From positions 2,666,001-2,730,000 of the forward strand of contig NZ_CP089588.1 in NCBI RefSeq assembly GCF_021249345.1: 64,000 nt of DNA, given 5' to 3'. The notes below the pieces were generated by a model. It worked only from the letters and a program-made list of their open reading frames with translations. It was not told the origin of the DNA and did no database searches. The DNA comes from Halobacterium wangiae (lineage in GTDB: Archaea; Halobacteriota; Halobacteria; Halobacteriales; Halobacteriaceae). This document shows, piece by piece, positions 24,119 through 32,673 of this stretch (its first letter is position 1; each line of letters opens with the position of its first letter). The translations under genes and the position numbers were made by a program.

Positions 24119-25126
24119 CTATGGTCCCGCTTCGGTCGTGGTGGTGTTCGACTCTGCCGTGGTAGTGGTGGTGGTGGTGCCCGGCTCTGTCGTTGTAGTG
24201 GCGGTAGTGTTCGACTCAGTCGTGGTGGTGCCCGGCTCTGTCGTGGTCTCTGTCGTGGTGGTCGTGGTGTTCGACTCTGTCGTAGTAGTGGTGGTGGTGG
24301 TGTCTGATCCGTCCGTTTCGTTCGACTCCGAGGGAAGCTGGATCGTCTTGCTGGCGTCCTCGGCGGGGATCACTTCGAACGGCGTGTCCGCCGGTGCGTC
24401 GTCGGGGTTCAAGTACCCCGCCGCGATGGCAGAGTAGGCCGTTCCGCCCTCGAGTGAGACGTCGGCCGTGGTGACGACTTCACCGTCGTTGTCCTCGGAC
24501 GCAGCGCGGATCTCGACGGTGTAGTCGCCCTCGGGGACGGTCATGTACTCCGAGGCGTTCTGGTAGCTGACGTTCTCGGCGAGCACGACGCTCCCGTTGT
24601 CCGTCGTGACGTCGACGGCGGGCGCGTCGGGCGAGAGGTGCACGACGCGGAGCGCCGACTCGTCGTCTGCCGGCGTGATGGCGGTGTCGTTGTAGAGGAC
24701 GGGCTCGAAGCTCGTCTCCGCGTCCTCACTGATCTCGCCGCTGGCAGCCACGGTCGTCACCGAACCCGGATCGAGCGTGACCTCGCCATCGAACACCACG
24801 GTGTCCGGGTCGTCGGCCGCGGCGATGGTGACGTTGTACGTACCCGACTCGAGCGTGAGGTAGTCGCTGACGTTACCGAACGACACGTCAGACAGGACGG
24901 TCTCGTTGTCGACCGAGACGTCTACCGCTGGCGCATCGGGTGCGGCGTGGACGACGCGGAGGTACGCACTGTTCTGTTCGTCGTCTGTCTCTTGAGTACT
25001 CGATTGCCCGGTCTGCGCGACGGCTCCGATCGCCATCGTGCCTCCGATCAGTGCAACCGAGAGCAGTACGGCGATCAGCTTCTTGGATGTTAGTTCTGAC
25101 AGCACACCTATCGATTCGGACGACAC
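24119..25126 (-). CDS. Secreted/surface protein with two DUF4397 domains and Thr-rich tail
   Basis: A protein of about 335 residues. A signal segment (KKLIAVLLSVALIGGTMAIGAVA) precedes two DUF4397 domains marked by AYLRVVHAAPDAPAVDVSVD and ALRVVHLSPDAPAVDVTTD. The C-terminal 65 residues are a low-complexity tail of TTTTT, ESNTT and EPG units with many N-x-T sequons, likely a glycosylated stalk. The start is uncertain: GTG at 25126 and GTG at 25105 are both possible. DUF4397 proteins are extracellular and of unknown role; they are numerous in haloarchaea. Confidence 0.82.
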   Translation of the reverse strand: MSSESIGVLSELTSKKLIAVLLSVALIGGTMAIGAVAQTGQSSTQETDDEQNSAYLRVVHAAPDAPAVDVSVDNETVLSDVSFGNVSDYLTLESGTYNVTIAAADDPDTVVFDGEVTLDPGSVTTVAASGEISEDAETSFEPVLYNDTAITPADDESALRVVHLSPDAPAVDVTTDNGSVVLAENVSYQNASEYMTVPEGDYTVEIRAASEDNDGEVVTTADVSLEGGTAYSAIAAGYLNPDDAPADTPFEVIPAEDASKTIQLPSESNETDGSDTTTTTTTTESNTTTTTTETTTEPGTTTTESNTTATTTTEPGTTTTTTTAESNTTTTEAGP

Positions 25127-25454
25127 GCTCTTTGTTATCTGTAACCAGTCGAGAGAAACGCAGGGCAAAATCTGGCATCCCGAGAACGTGTCCGAGTAGT
25201 GGCGTTCGACACGGCTGACTGTCCGAGGGCTACTCGCAGGCGTGCTCGGTAACCCGAGCGAACCGCTTCACTCGAGGGGTTCGGCCCGTTTCGAGCCGCC
25301 GAGTTGAACCGCCCGACACGACTGGCCTACGGTCGAGTAACACCAGCGTACGGCCCGGAGTTCTCGTGAACGACAGGAGTACGGTCGAGTTGCCTGCGAG
25401 TGCACGCTACCGTCTGATGCGTCTCCGCCGGAGTGGGGGCGCGCCCGCGGCCAC
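25127..25454. other. Gap without recognised gene
   Basis: About 330 bases between the DUF4397 gene and the kinase gene. I see no coding frame with haloarchaeal codon use, no tRNA and no clear hairpin. An 11-base direct repeat, TACGGTCGAGT, occurs at 25327-25337 and 25379-25389. The part next to 25126 presumably holds the DUF4397 promoter. Confidence 0.5.
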
Positions 25455-26303
25455 TCAGCGCGTCGCGTTCTCGTCCGCCGACGCGGCCTTCTCGATCTCC
25501 CCGGCCAGCGCCTCCGCGTCGAACGCGTGGTCGGGACGGATCTGGACGAACGAGAGGAAGTCCTGGGCTCGCAGCAGTGCGTCGGCGGTGCCCTCGACGT
25601 CGCCGGCGTCCCCGACCGTGTAGTTGTCCAGCGCGACGTTCACGACCGTGCGGGCGCCGATGATCGGTTCGAGCGACGCGAGCGCCGACGCGAGGTCGTA
25701 CGCCCGGGCGTTCGCGATGCCGTCCGCGGCGACGTTCGTCGCGTCGATGAAGTACAGTTCGTCGCCGGAGACCAGGACGTTCTCGCCGCGGAGGTCGCCG
25801 TGGGCGACGTCGTTGTTGTGCATCAGCGCCAGTGCCTCGAAGAGGTCCGCCGCGTACCGCTCGACGTCCTCGGGCGGGAGCCGGTCGAGGGGCGTGAACT
25901 CGGGGATGTACTCCAGGACGAGGACGCCGAGGCCGTCGACCTCGAACGCCTCGAGGGGTCTCGGCGCGTTCAACCCGAGGCCGCGGAGCTTCCTGGTGGC
26001 GACGAGTTCGTGTTCCGCCATCTCCACCGGGCCGTCGAACGGTTCGAAGAACCCCTCCCGACCGCTGGAGAACGCCCCGAGGTTCCGGGCGCCGGTGAAC
26101 AGCGCGTGGACGAGCGCGTTCTGCCCCGAGACGACCTTCACGAACCACTGGTCGTTCATCACGCAGGGCGTCGAGAGCCAGTTGTCCGCGTCGAGGAACG
26201 ACACCCGGACCGTCGGCTCGTCGTAACGGTCGGCCATCTCCCTGGCGACCGCCTCCAGCGAGTCCCACGGGACGGTACCCCTGACGAACCGGCGGATGCT
26301 CAC
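25455..26303 (-). CDS. RIO/BUD32-like protein kinase, haloarchaeal
   Basis: A 282-residue kinase-fold protein starting at a GTG 22 bases after TTTATC. Lys56 (WFVKVV) is the ATP-binding lysine, Glu99 region (EMAEHEL) the helix-C glutamate, HGDLRGEN (168-175) the catalytic loop with Asp170 and Asn175, and FIDATN (Asp187) replaces the DFG motif. The compact fold without substrate lobe insertions is of the RIO/BUD32 type. It is probably an active cytoplasmic kinase or small-molecule phosphotransferase; the target is unknown. Divergently transcribed from the acyl-CoA dehydrogenase. Confidence 0.8.
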   Translation of the reverse strand: MSIRRFVRGTVPWDSLEAVAREMADRYDEPTVRVSFLDADNWLSTPCVMNDQWFVKVVSGQNALVHALFTGARNLGAFSSGREGFFEPFDGPVEMAEHELVATRKLRGLGLNAPRPLEAFEVDGLGVLVLEYIPEFTPLDRLPPEDVERYAADLFEALALMHNNDVAHGDLRGENVLVSGDELYFIDATNVAADGIANARAYDLASALASLEPIIGARTVVNVALDNYTVGDAGDVEGTADALLRAQDFLSFVQIRPDHAFDAEALAGEIEKAASADENATR

Positions 26304-26324
26304 AGTCGAGAAACGCACCGGTCG

Positions 26325-26410
26325 GATAAATGTCCGGCGGCAGTCCGGACGCCCTCCCCGATGGGGTCCCGGGACCCCCAAATCCGACTCGCGGTTCCGG
26401 TGTGTTTATG
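26325..26410. promoter_or_regulatory. Divergent promoters of the kinase and acyl-CoA dehydrogenase genes
   Basis: TTTATC on the minus strand (26325-26330) lies 22 bases before the kinase GTG; TTTATG on the plus strand (26405-26410) lies 24 bases before the dehydrogenase ATG. Both imply leaderless or nearly leaderless transcripts. Confidence 0.6.
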
Positions 26411-26433
26411 CGGTCGGTGGCAAATTTTGAGAC

Positions 26434-27624
26434 ATGAACTTCGACCTTCCCGACGAGCACCGGATGATCCGGGACACCGTTCGGGAGTTCTGCCAGGAGG
26501 AGATCGAACCGATCGCGTGGGACATCGAGGAGGAACACCGCTTCCCCGAGGAGGTGTTCGACGAACTCGCCGCCCTCGACATGATGGGCGTCCCCGTCAG
26601 CGAGGAGTACGGCGGTCTCGGCGGCGACCAGCTGATGTACGCGCTGGTCACCGAGGAGCTCGGTCGGGTCTCGGGCTCCATCGGCCTCTCGTACGCCGCC
26701 CACATCTCGCTGGCCTCCAAGCCCATCGAACTGTTCGGCACCGAGGAGCAGAAAGAGCAGTGGCTCCGCCCGCTCGCGGAGGGCGAGTACCTCGGGTCGT
26801 GGGCGCTCACCGAACCCGGCAGCGGGAGCGACGCCAGCGACATGGACACCACTGCCGAGAAACGAGAGGCACAGGGCGCCTTGGAGCGGAGCGGCGTCGC
26901 CGCGGAGAAGGACGGCGACGAGTACGTCCTCAACGGCACGAAGCAGTTCATCACGAACGCCTCCGTCGCGGGCAGCGTGCTCGTGAAGGCCGTCACGGAA
27001 TCCGGCGCGGGCTACGACGGCATCTCGACGTTCATCGTCGACCCGCGCAACGACGACGGCTTCGAGGTCACCACGGAGTGGGACAAGATGGGGCTGAACG
27101 CCTCCCCGACCTGCGAGATACAGCTCTCGGACTGCCGCCTCCCGGAGGACCGACTCCTCGGCGAGGAGGGCGAGGGCTGGGACCAGACGAAGAAGACCCT
27201 CGACGGCGGCCGCATCTCGATCGCCGCGCTCTCGACGGGACTCGCCCAGGGCGCGTTCACCGCCGCGAGGGAGTACGCCGTCGAACGCGAGCAGTTTGGC
27301 CAGCCGATCTCGAAGTTCGACGCCATCCGGAACAAGCTCGTGGACATGCACCGCAAGACCGAGCGCGCCCGCTTGCTGACCCACAAGGCAGCGGCCCGCT
27401 ACGACGCCGGCCAGTCCGTCACGCAGGAGTCTGCACTCGCGAAACTCGACGCCAGCGAGGCCGCCCGCGAGGTCGCCGAGGACGCCGTCCAGACGCTCGG
27501 CGGCTACGGCTACACCACTGACTTCGCCCCCCAGCGGTTCTTCCGCGACGCGAAGCTCATGGAGATCGGCGAGGGCACCAGCGAGATCCAGCACCTCGTC
27601 CTCGGTCGCGAACTGGGGCTGTAA
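26434..27624 (+). CDS. Acyl-CoA dehydrogenase
   Basis: A 396-residue FAD enzyme. N-terminal helical domain, central beta domain with LGSWALTEPGSGSDASD (FAD contact) and YVLNGTKQFITNA, and C-terminal helices ending FFRDAKLMEIGEGTSEIQ, where Glu380 (EGT) is the catalytic base as in short- and medium-chain dehydrogenases. A hydrophilic insert after SDMD (TTAEKREAQGALERSGVAA) lengthens the central loop slightly. It catalyses the first step of acyl-CoA beta-oxidation, passing electrons to ETF. No other beta-oxidation gene is adjacent. Confidence 0.93.
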   Translation: MNFDLPDEHRMIRDTVREFCQEEIEPIAWDIEEEHRFPEEVFDELAALDMMGVPVSEEYGGLGGDQLMYALVTEELGRVSGSIGLSYAAHISLASKPIELFGTEEQKEQWLRPLAEGEYLGSWALTEPGSGSDASDMDTTAEKREAQGALERSGVAAEKDGDEYVLNGTKQFITNASVAGSVLVKAVTESGAGYDGISTFIVDPRNDDGFEVTTEWDKMGLNASPTCEIQLSDCRLPEDRLLGEEGEGWDQTKKTLDGGRISIAALSTGLAQGAFTAAREYAVEREQFGQPISKFDAIRNKLVDMHRKTERARLLTHKAAARYDAGQSVTQESALAKLDASEAAREVAEDAVQTLGGYGYTTDFAPQRFFRDAKLMEIGEGTSEIQHLVLGRELGL

Positions 27625-27734
27625 CGCCAGTCGCTCCGACTCCTCGGCGGTTCCAGCTCGGAGCACTCGGCCGCCGTACCCGCTGGTAGACGGGTTGTCG
27701 TGCGGTGAAAAAGCGGGGGCAGGTGAGCGCTCGT

Positions 27735-28028
27735 TCAGGCGATGCGACCGGGAGACTCCGGCTCCACGTCGACCGGTTCCGTCTCGGTCTCGGTCTTCTC
27801 GCGTCTGAAGGTGTTCAGCCCGATGAGCTGGTTCATGGGGCACTTCTGGGTCAGGCCGGTGATGGTCAGGATCGCGCCGACGACGACGCTCGCGGCGAAC
27901 GCGATGGGTCCGAGGACGATCGCCCCGAGCAACTCGGCCGCCGCAACGACTAGGAGTGCCGGGCCGACGATCAGCCTGAGGAGGCGGTCGACGCCGCCCA
28001 CGTTCTTGGTCGACGGGTATAGTTTCAT
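27735..28028 (-). CDS. DUF2892-family membrane protein
   Basis: A 97-residue protein. KLYPSTKNVGGVDRLLRLIVGPALL leads into two hydrophobic helices, and CPMNQLIGLNTF with its cysteine precedes a charged tail: the DUF2892 pattern, seen alone or fused to rhodanese domains (YgaP). The stand-alone form may serve in sulfur or cytochrome metabolism, but this is not established. TTTATT at 28057-28062 on the minus strand supports the ATG at 28028. Confidence 0.85.
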   Translation of the reverse strand: MKLYPSTKNVGGVDRLLRLIVGPALLVVAAAELLGAIVLGPIAFAASVVVGAILTITGLTQKCPMNQLIGLNTFRREKTETETEPVDVEPESPGRIA

Positions 28029-28153
28029 AATCCACCTAGTGTAGGCGCTCTGAGGGAATAAACTAGTAGACCCAGATAGTGGCCAGAAACCTGTGCTGTC
28101 CCGGTTCGTTCCCTGATCGAATCTGCCTCCCCAGGTCCCGGGCGACGACCGCT

Positions 28154-28582
28154 CTAGCCGCGCTGTTCGAGGATGCGGTCGACGATGGTGCCCGTGGAGA
28201 GCAGTTCACCCTCGTACTGCTGTTCACGGGGTGACGCCCGCCGGACTTCGCAGTCCACCCCACGCTCGGCGAGCTCGGCTTCGATAGCGTCGGCGTCGTG
28301 GTGCTGGTCGTAGCCCAGTGCGATGACCGCGGGCTCGATCTCCTCGATGGGTGCGAAGATGTCCGTCGGGTGGCCGACGCGGGCGTGGTCGACGGCGTCG
28401 AGGGCGGCGACGACGTCCCGGCGCTGGCGGTTCGGGAGGATCGGCGGGTCCTTGTGCGTGACGTTCTCCCGGCGGGCGACGATGACGTGGAGTTCGTCGC
28501 CCATCGCCGCGGCGTCCTCGAGGTAGTGGACGTGGCCCGGGTGGATCAGGTCGAACGTCCCCTGTGCGACGACGCGTCTCAT
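28154..28582 (-). CDS. ribL: FAD synthase, archaeal RibL type
   Basis: A 142-residue nucleotidyltransferase. [18 protein letters not shown] holds the HxGH motif (His14-Pro-Gly-His17), followed by [31 protein letters not shown] and the C-terminal [10 protein letters not shown] motif (variant of ISSTxIR). Archaeal RibL adenylates FMN to FAD in the cytoplasm, in air-sensitive fashion in methanogens. Its ATG overlaps the stop of the JAMM gene (ATGA), so the two genes are translationally coupled. Confidence 0.9.
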   Translation of the reverse strand: MRRVVAQGTFDLIHPGHVHYLEDAAAMGDELHVIVARRENVTHKDPPILPNRQRRDVVAALDAVDHARVGHPTDIFAPIEEIEPAVIALGYDQHHDADAIEAELAERGVDCEVRRASPREQQYEGELLSTGTIVDRILEQRG

Positions 28583-29061
28583 TCGAGTTCCTCGTCGATA
28601 TCTTCCTGGGTGAAGTCGAAGAACGATTCGGGGTCGGGGAGGTCGACGTCGAGGACGTCGAGGCTGCGGGGTTCGCCCTCGTGGTCGAACGCGCGCCAGC
28701 AGTTGCGACCGTACGGCGCGCCGAGGATAACGTGGACCTCGCCCTTGCCGAACATCGCGCGGTCGGCGTCCGATGGCGCGAGCACGCCGTTCGGGTGGGA
28801 GTGGACGCTCCCGACGGTGCGCATGTCGTTGGGCACCTGACTCGAGTTGAACGTCGCGCTCACGGGGTTGGTCTTCGTCCCCGGCACCATCATCACGTCC
28901 GTGACGACGTAGCCGTCCTCGTCGACGTCGAGCTCCGCGGCCGGCGTCGCGCGTAGCAGCCCGAGGTACTCGTCGGGGTGGGAGTCCTCGGCGGCCTCCA
29001 TCGCGAACTCCAGGGTGTCCCCGGCGATGCCGAGCACGGACGGGCGCCCACCGAACAACAT
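28579..29061 (-). CDS. JAMM/MPN-domain metalloprotease
   Basis: A 160-residue protein with the complete JAMM zinc site: Glu31 (EYLGLL) and His87-Ser-His89-Pro ... Ser97-Asp-Ala-Asp100. The family removes ubiquitin-like SAMP proteins from targets or from sulfur-carrier conjugates in haloarchaea (HvJAMM1/2); whether this one does is inference. The frame extends upstream without homology; ATG 29061 ([12 protein letters not shown]) is the natural start. It leads the two-gene unit with ribL. Confidence 0.88.
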   Translation of the reverse strand: MLFGGRPSVLGIAGDTLEFAMEAAEDSHPDEYLGLLRATPAAELDVDEDGYVVTDVMMVPGTKTNPVSATFNSSQVPNDMRTVGSVHSHPNGVLAPSDADRAMFGKGEVHVILGAPYGRNCWRAFDHEGEPRSLDVLDVDLPDPESFFDFTQEDIDEELE

Positions 29062-29128
29062 TGTGCGACGGTGGGTGCCCGCGACTGTTGAGGCTTCCGG
29101 AACGCCGCCCGTGCGCACCTGTAAAGAG

Positions 29129-29135
29129 TTAAAAA
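29129..29135. promoter_or_regulatory. Bidirectional TATA element between the JAMM and RecJ-like genes
   Basis: TTAAAAA on the plus strand, 26-32 bases before the ATG at 29161; the same bases read TTTTTAA on the minus strand and could serve the JAMM gene with a leader of about 40 bases. Confidence 0.5.
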
Positions 29136-29160
29136 CGCAGACGCCGAACCTGCTCCCAAG

Positions 29161-31053
29161 ATGAACGACGTTACTCCCGACGACGGGGCCGACGGCCCGG
29201 TCGTCGTCCGTCTCCACTCTTCTTGTACGGCCCAGGAGGTATCAACTGGCGAGTACTACCACGCGACTGTCAACGGCGTCGTCGACTACGGCATCTTCGT
29301 GGACATCTCCGAGCACGTCTCCGGGCTCGTCCACGAGTCCACGTTCGACGGCGGCGAGTCCTTCGACGTCGGCGACGAGATCGTCGTCCACCTCACCGAA
29401 GTCCGCGAGAACGGCGACCTGAGCTTCGAACTCGCCGACCTGGACGACTACGAGACCGTCGAGCGCGCGCACAGCTACGAGCGCACCGCCGCCGCCATCG
29501 TCGGCCAGCGCGTCGGCGACACCGTCCACGTCGAGGGCGAAGTCGTCCAGATCAAGCAGACCGGCGGCCCGACCATCTTCCGCGTTCGCGACGACACCAG
29601 TGCGGTCCCGTGTACGGCCTTCGAGGAGGCCGGCGTCCGCGCCCACCCCGACGTCGAGGTCGGCGACATCGTTCACGTGAAGGGCGACGTCGAGGAGCGC
29701 GAGGGAACCTACCAGATCGAGGTCGGCGAACTCGACGTGCTCACCGACGAGGACGCCACCGACATCGCGCGTCGCCTCGACGCGGCGCTCGCAGACCAGG
29801 CCGAACCCGTCGACGTCGACCCGCTCGTCGACTGGCCGGCGCTCGAACAGCTGCTCCCGGACCTCCGCGACGTCGCCCGCACCCTCCGCCGGGCCGTCCT
29901 CGAGGGGCGTCCCATCCGGATGCGCCACCACGCCGACGGCGACGGGATGTGCGCCAGCGTCCCCGTCCAGTACGCGCTCACGAAGTTCATCGAGGACGCC
30001 CACCAGGACGACGACGCACCCCGCCACCTCCTCCGACGCCTCCCGTCGAAGGCGCCGTACTACGAGATGGAGGACGCCACCCGCGACCTCAACTTCGCAC
30101 TGGAGGACCGCGCGCGCCACGGCCAGAAGCTCCCGCTCCTGCTGATGCTCGACAACGGTAGCACGGCCGAGGACACGCCCGCGTACAAGACCCTCGACCA
30201 CTACGACATCCCCATCGTCGTCGTCGACCACCACCACCCCGACCCGGAGGCCGTCGACCCGCTCGTCGACGAGCACGTCAACCCGTACCTCCACGGCGAG
30301 GACTACCGCATCACGACGGGGATGCTCTGCGTCGAACTCGCCCGGATGCTCTACCCCGGCCTCACCGACGAACTCGAACACGTCCCCGCGGTCGCCGGAC
30401 TCTCGGACCGCTCGAAGGCGCGGGCGATGACGGACTACCTCGAACTCGCTCGCGAGGCGGGCTACGACGAGACGTTCCTCCAGCAGATCAGCGAAGCCCT
30501 CGACTACGAGGCGTACATGCTGCGCTACGACCCCGGTACGGACCTCATCAACGACGTGTTGAACGTGGGCGGTGACGAGGAACGACACCGCGACCTGGTG
30601 CCGTTCCTCGCGGAGCGCGCCGACGAGGACGTCGACGAGCAACTCGACGCCGCGATGCCCCACGTCGAGCACGAACGCGTCGCGAACGGCGCGAACCTCT
30701 ACCGCATCGACGTGGAGAACCACGCCCACCGGTTCACGTACCCCGCGCCCGGCAAGACGACGGGCGAGATCCACGACCGGAAGGTCGAGGAGACGGGCGA
30801 ACCCGTCATCACCATCGGCTACGGGCCGGACTTCGCGGTGCTGCGCTCGGACGGCGTGCGCCTCGACATCCCGGTGATGGTCGAGGAACTGAACGAGGAA
30901 CTGCCCGGCGCCGGCGTCTCCGGCGGCGGTCACCTCGTCGTCGGCTCCATCCGCTTCGTCCCCGGGATGCGCGAGGCGGTCCTCGACGCGCTCATCGAGA
31001 AGATGGCCGAGGCCGAACTCGACGAGGAACTCCGCAGCGCGCCGACGCGGTAA
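29161..31053 (+). CDS. RecJ-like DHH phosphoesterase with S1 and OB domains
   Basis: A 630-residue protein. An S1-type RNA-binding domain lies at about residues 30-95 (YHATVNGVVDYGIFVDISEH), an OB-fold at about 113-195, and a DHH phosphoesterase core from about 250. The metal ligands are in HHADGDGM (256-263) and VVVDHHHPD (354-361), followed by a DHHA1-type region with ...GAGVSGGGHLVVGSIRF. The domain order is that of archaeal RecJ-like nucleases active on single-stranded DNA or RNA. A second, degenerate RecJ-like protein is encoded at 36147-37211. The transcript is probably leaderless. Confidence 0.9.
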   Translation: MNDVTPDDGADGPVVVRLHSSCTAQEVSTGEYYHATVNGVVDYGIFVDISEHVSGLVHESTFDGGESFDVGDEIVVHLTEVRENGDLSFELADLDDYETVERAHSYERTAAAIVGQRVGDTVHVEGEVVQIKQTGGPTIFRVRDDTSAVPCTAFEEAGVRAHPDVEVGDIVHVKGDVEEREGTYQIEVGELDVLTDEDATDIARRLDAALADQAEPVDVDPLVDWPALEQLLPDLRDVARTLRRAVLEGRPIRMRHHADGDGMCASVPVQYALTKFIEDAHQDDDAPRHLLRRLPSKAPYYEMEDATRDLNFALEDRARHGQKLPLLLMLDNGSTAEDTPAYKTLDHYDIPIVVVDHHHPDPEAVDPLVDEHVNPYLHGEDYRITTGMLCVELARMLYPGLTDELEHVPAVAGLSDRSKARAMTDYLELAREAGYDETFLQQISEALDYEAYMLRYDPGTDLINDVLNVGGDEERHRDLVPFLAERADEDVDEQLDAAMPHVEHERVANGANLYRIDVENHAHRFTYPAPGKTTGEIHDRKVEETGEPVITIGYGPDFAVLRSDGVRLDIPVMVEELNEELPGAGVSGGGHLVVGSIRFVPGMREAVLDALIEKMAEAELDEELRSAPTR

Positions 31054-32598
31054 CTACCCGCCGTCACCCTCGAAGCTGATTCTCCGCGCGCAGTAGCCGG
31101 CGAGCAGCGCCGCTCCCGCGACCACACTCCCGAGTCCGACCGGGAGTCGCCAGGCGCCACCCCGCCAGTCCGCGCGGAACGCCCGTTCGTAGCGCCGGGC
31201 GACGCGTTCGTCGCGGACGACGACGTTCACCTCGCGGTTCTCGGAGACGGCGTGGTCGTTCCAGTTCAGACTCCCCACGAGGACGCGTTCGCCGTCGACG
31301 ACGGCGCCCTTGGCGTGGACCTTCTCGAAGCGCGAACGCGGTTCGACGAGGCGAGCGCGCAGGTCGAGGTTCTCGCGGTCGGCGACCCGTTCGAGTCGCC
31401 GGGTGACGTTGCGGTTCTCCTCGCGGTTGTACCACGCGCCCGAGAGCAGCACCCGGACGCGGACGCCCCGCCGGGCGGCGTCGACCGTCCAGTTCAGGAA
31501 CTCGCTGTCCGGGTCGACGCGCACCTGCTCGACGAGCAGCGACTCCTCGGCCGACGCGAGCAGTTCGCGGACGCCCCGCCGGGCGTTGTCGGGCGCGAGC
31601 AGGACGCGCACGCTGTCGGCTCGCGTGCGAACCTCGTCGAACCTGGTGGGGTAGGCCGCCGTGGCGGGGTCGCCTTCGACGAGCGTGACGTTCGGCCGGA
31701 CTTCCTTCCAGGGTTTCGCGTCCGCCCAGGCCGCGTCGGCGCGGAACACGGTGGCGAGGTGGGTGGCCACGCGGTCGTCGCGGAGCGTCACGCCCCACCT
31801 ACGGCTGCCGTGTCCGCCCGTCCCCGTGGGCTTCCAGTTCTCCGAGAGAACGACCGCCCGGTCGTCGACGACCGCGTACTTCGGGTGGTGGAAGCTGTAC
31901 CGCGCGCGCTCGCCGTCGAGGACGCGAACCTCGACGTCCGCTGTGCCGAGCGCGTCGAGACGCGTCGCCTGAGTGGCTGGCATCCCGCCCACTGGTCCGC
32001 CCTCGACGAGCACGCGAACGTCGACGCCACGCTCGGCTGCGTCGACGAGGGCTGTGGTGACGCGCTCGGAGGTGTGCGTGTAACCGGCGAGGTAGAGCCG
32101 CGAGTCCGCGCTCTCGAGGACGGCCTGTGGCGGCCCCGGTGCGTCCGGTAGTACGAACCCGGAGACGGCGACGTTCTCTACTGTGAGCGGCTGGAAGTCG
32201 GTCGCACCCAGCGGCGTCCACTCTCCGGCCGCCCAGCGCTCGGCCTCCGGAGCGGCCGGGTAGGTCACCGCGTCGACGATCTGTCCTCCGGCCTGGAGCT
32301 CCACACGCTCGCCACCGTTCGACAGCGAGAGCGCCCCCTCCAGACCGACGACGGGGAGGTCAGTCCGGTTCCTCGCCACCGCGGGGTCGGTGGAGAGTGC
32401 GACCGTGCCGGACAGCGTCCGGTTCGGTAGTGCCGCGGTGGTCTCGCCGTCGTCGAGGGCCCACCCGGTCGTGTCGGTCTCGTCGGGGAAGCGGACGGCG
32501 ACGAACTCGCCGGCGTCGCCGCTCGTGGCGGGGTTGGGGGCGACGGCAGTGAGGGTGGCCGACGCGAGTAGCGCGGCGACTGCGACGCGGACGAGCAC
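31054..32598 (-). CDS. Membrane-anchored phospholipase-D-like protein
   Basis: A 514-residue protein beginning at a GTG with a signal segment (VRVAVAALLASATLTAVA) and ending with a membrane helix (LPVGLGSVVAGAALLAGY). Residues 25-115 resemble a lamin-tail-like beta sandwich (GEFVAVRFPDETDTTGWALDD). Two HKD motifs follow: His238-Pro-Lys240-x4-Asp245 and, near residue 440, VHAKGAVVDGERVLVGS. Both are intact, so it could be an active phosphodiesterase or phosphatidyltransferase on the outside of the cell. It abuts the RecJ-like gene end to end with no gap. Confidence 0.85.
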   Translation of the reverse strand: MLVRVAVAALLASATLTAVAPNPATSGDAGEFVAVRFPDETDTTGWALDDGETTAALPNRTLSGTVALSTDPAVARNRTDLPVVGLEGALSLSNGGERVELQAGGQIVDAVTYPAAPEAERWAAGEWTPLGATDFQPLTVENVAVSGFVLPDAPGPPQAVLESADSRLYLAGYTHTSERVTTALVDAAERGVDVRVLVEGGPVGGMPATQATRLDALGTADVEVRVLDGERARYSFHHPKYAVVDDRAVVLSENWKPTGTGGHGSRRWGVTLRDDRVATHLATVFRADAAWADAKPWKEVRPNVTLVEGDPATAAYPTRFDEVRTRADSVRVLLAPDNARRGVRELLASAEESLLVEQVRVDPDSEFLNWTVDAARRGVRVRVLLSGAWYNREENRNVTRRLERVADRENLDLRARLVEPRSRFEKVHAKGAVVDGERVLVGSLNWNDHAVSENREVNVVVRDERVARRYERAFRADWRGGAWRLPVGLGSVVAGAALLAGYCARRISFEGDGG

Positions 32599-32673
32599 GG
32601 CGGGAGGTGGTCCCGGCTTCGTACTTGAACGTTCGCGTCGCTGGGGGCGAGAGATCCGAGAGGAGAGGGCGGG

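Noticed and set aside
25327-28035. Minus-strand frame of about 900 codons
   Set aside because: It runs antisense through the acyl-CoA dehydrogenase gene and out of frame through the kinase gene; both of those have intact catalytic motifs.
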